Assembly (NCBI GenBank): GCA_021793115.1
Contig: JAJYTJ010000209.1
Span: forward strand, 1-5,521
Direction: 5' to 3'
DNA from: Actinomycetes bacterium
GTDB lineage: Bacteria > Actinomycetota > Actinomycetes > Actinomycetales > Cellulomonadaceae
Length of the DNA: 5,521 bases
A program made the position numbers and the translations under genes. Below, one piece after another: positions 5,029 through 5,521 of the stretch. Position 1 is the first letter of the stretch, and every line of letters begins with the position of its first letter. The notes under the pieces were generated by a model. The model was not told the DNA's origin. It was given only the letters and a program-made list of their open reading frames with translations, and searched no databases.

Positions 5029-5060
5029 CCTGGGACCTTGGTCCCGCCCAGGGGTACGGT
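5029..5060 (+). promoter_or_regulatory. Palindrome and -10 box of the right-edge membrane protein, probably leaderless
   Basis: TACGGT at 5055-5060 fits the TAnnnT -10 form and lies exactly six bases before the GTG at 5067, so transcription should start at or next to the start codon. Just upstream, GGGACC-TT-GGTCCC (5032-5045) is a perfect 6-bp inverted repeat in the -35 position, nested with CCTGGG (5029-5034) and CCCAGG (5047-5052). No standard -35 is visible. The palindrome could be an operator; its regulator is unknown. Confidence 0.42.
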
Positions 5061-5066
5061 GGCGCG

Positions 5067-5521
5067 GTGTCGTCGCCGCCCGAGCGGGGAGCCGCGCGCC
5101 TGCTGCGCGGCGCCTGCCTGGCCGCGCTGACCGTCGGCCTCTCGGCCGTGGCGCACTGGCTCGGCGGCGGGCACCTGCCGCCAGCCGGGATGCTCGCTGG
5201 CCTGGCCCTCCTGCTCCTCCCGGCGGGCGTGTGGGCGTCCGGCCGCCGGCTGCACCCGGTCACCGCCGGGGCGTTCCTCGCGGCTGGCCAGGCGGGCCTG
5301 CACGCCGCGTTCTCCGTGCTCATGAGCTGCGCGCCGCCCGGCGCGGGCGCCACGGCGGTGAGCCTCGCGGGCCCCGCCGGACATGCCGGCCACGGCGCGG
5401 CCACCATGGTGATGCACTGCGCCGCCGCGGGCGCCGGGCCCGTGCGGCCCGCGACCGGCGGCGCCGCCATGCTCGCCTTCCACGCGGTCGCCACCCTGGC
5501 CACCGCCTTCGTCGTGGGCGG
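5067..5521 (+). CDS. Membrane protein with His/Met-rich loop (partial, 3' end outside window)
   Basis: The frame from GTG 5067 stays open to the window edge for 151 codons, with strong third-position GC bias. It predicts membrane helices at about 15-33, 40-58, 65-86 and 132-151, the last cut by the edge. Between helices three and four a loop holds His106, His109, Met114, Met116, His117 and Cys118, and further His residues lie in or near the helices (30, 36, 63, 79, 139). Such clusters can bind copper or other metals, and I recall similar small actinobacterial membrane proteins near YcnI/CopC-type copper genes, but no such neighbour is in view. The start is supported by a -10 box six bases upstream. 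Long minus-strand frames across this stretch lack membrane or domain patterns. Membrane location is likely; function is unknown. Confidence 0.72.
   Translation, partial: MSSPPERGAARLLRGACLAALTVGLSAVAHWLGGGHLPPAGMLAGLALLLLPAGVWASGRRLHPVTAGAFLAAGQAGLHAAFSVLMSCAPPGAGATAVSLAGPAGHAGHGAATMVMHCAAAGAGPVRPATGGAAMLAFHAVATLATAFVVG

Noticed and set aside
5041..5057. Possible CsoR-type copper operator next to the right-edge gene
   Set aside because: Only one half (GGGGTAC) resembles such sites; the other half diverges too much to support the call.
4643..5503. Minus-strand frames of 286 and 209 residues across the right edge
   Set aside because: They run antisense to the partial membrane protein at 5067-5521, lack domains and ribosome sites, and contain the repeat-derived LSQAKDL peptide typical of spurious calls. 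Only the last 17 codons of the second frame look coding-like.

Overview
The window is very GC-rich with strongly GC-biased third codon positions. It carries a LacI regulator beside a xylanase-type glycoside hydrolase, an F420-type luciferase-like oxidoreductase and apparently leaderless genes. Together these point to an actinobacterium, most likely a plant-polysaccharide degrader of the Cellulomonas type. That assignment is an inference from gene content and style, not a database result.

Layout. The left edge (1-67, minus) is the first 22 codons of an exported protein whose signal peptide looks like that of a sugar-binding lipoprotein. A 395-base divergent control region (68-462) follows, with two copies of an imperfect palindrome of consensus CGTTATCGATAACG. 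One copy abuts a leftward TTGACA box; the other covers the -35 of the rightward promoter. Rightward lie a LacI-family repressor (463-1458) and, 17 bases on, a cytoplasmic GH10 glycoside hydrolase (1476-2744). These probably form one operon that ends at a 14-bp hairpin (2769-2808) shared with the convergent gene. On the minus strand come an LLM-class F420-dependent oxidoreductase (2812-3666) and, upstream of it, a four-helix membrane protein of unknown function (3747-4781). Positions 4782-5066 hold no intact gene: a 14-bp GC hairpin, a short SHOCT-like coding remnant, a small hairpin resembling a dispersed intergenic repeat, and a palindrome next to a promoter-like -10. From 5067 to the window end is the start of another membrane protein (+), with a His/Met-rich loop.

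How the genes fit together. The left half reads as a local sugar-uptake and degradation switch. A transporter binding protein brings in oligosaccharides (xylo-oligosaccharides are likely but unproven), the cytoplasmic GH10 enzyme cuts them, and the LacI protein controls both directions and itself through the two operators, whose strong half-sites face each other about 13 helical turns apart. The right half has no evident link to this pathway.

The most interesting points are the facing operator pair, the GH10 protein whose two ends look like halves of one carboxypeptidase-regulatory-like beta-sandwich split by the barrel, and the terminator plus gene-remnant plus repeat patch at 4806-4952. No CRISPR array, tRNA, rRNA or complete insertion sequence was seen.
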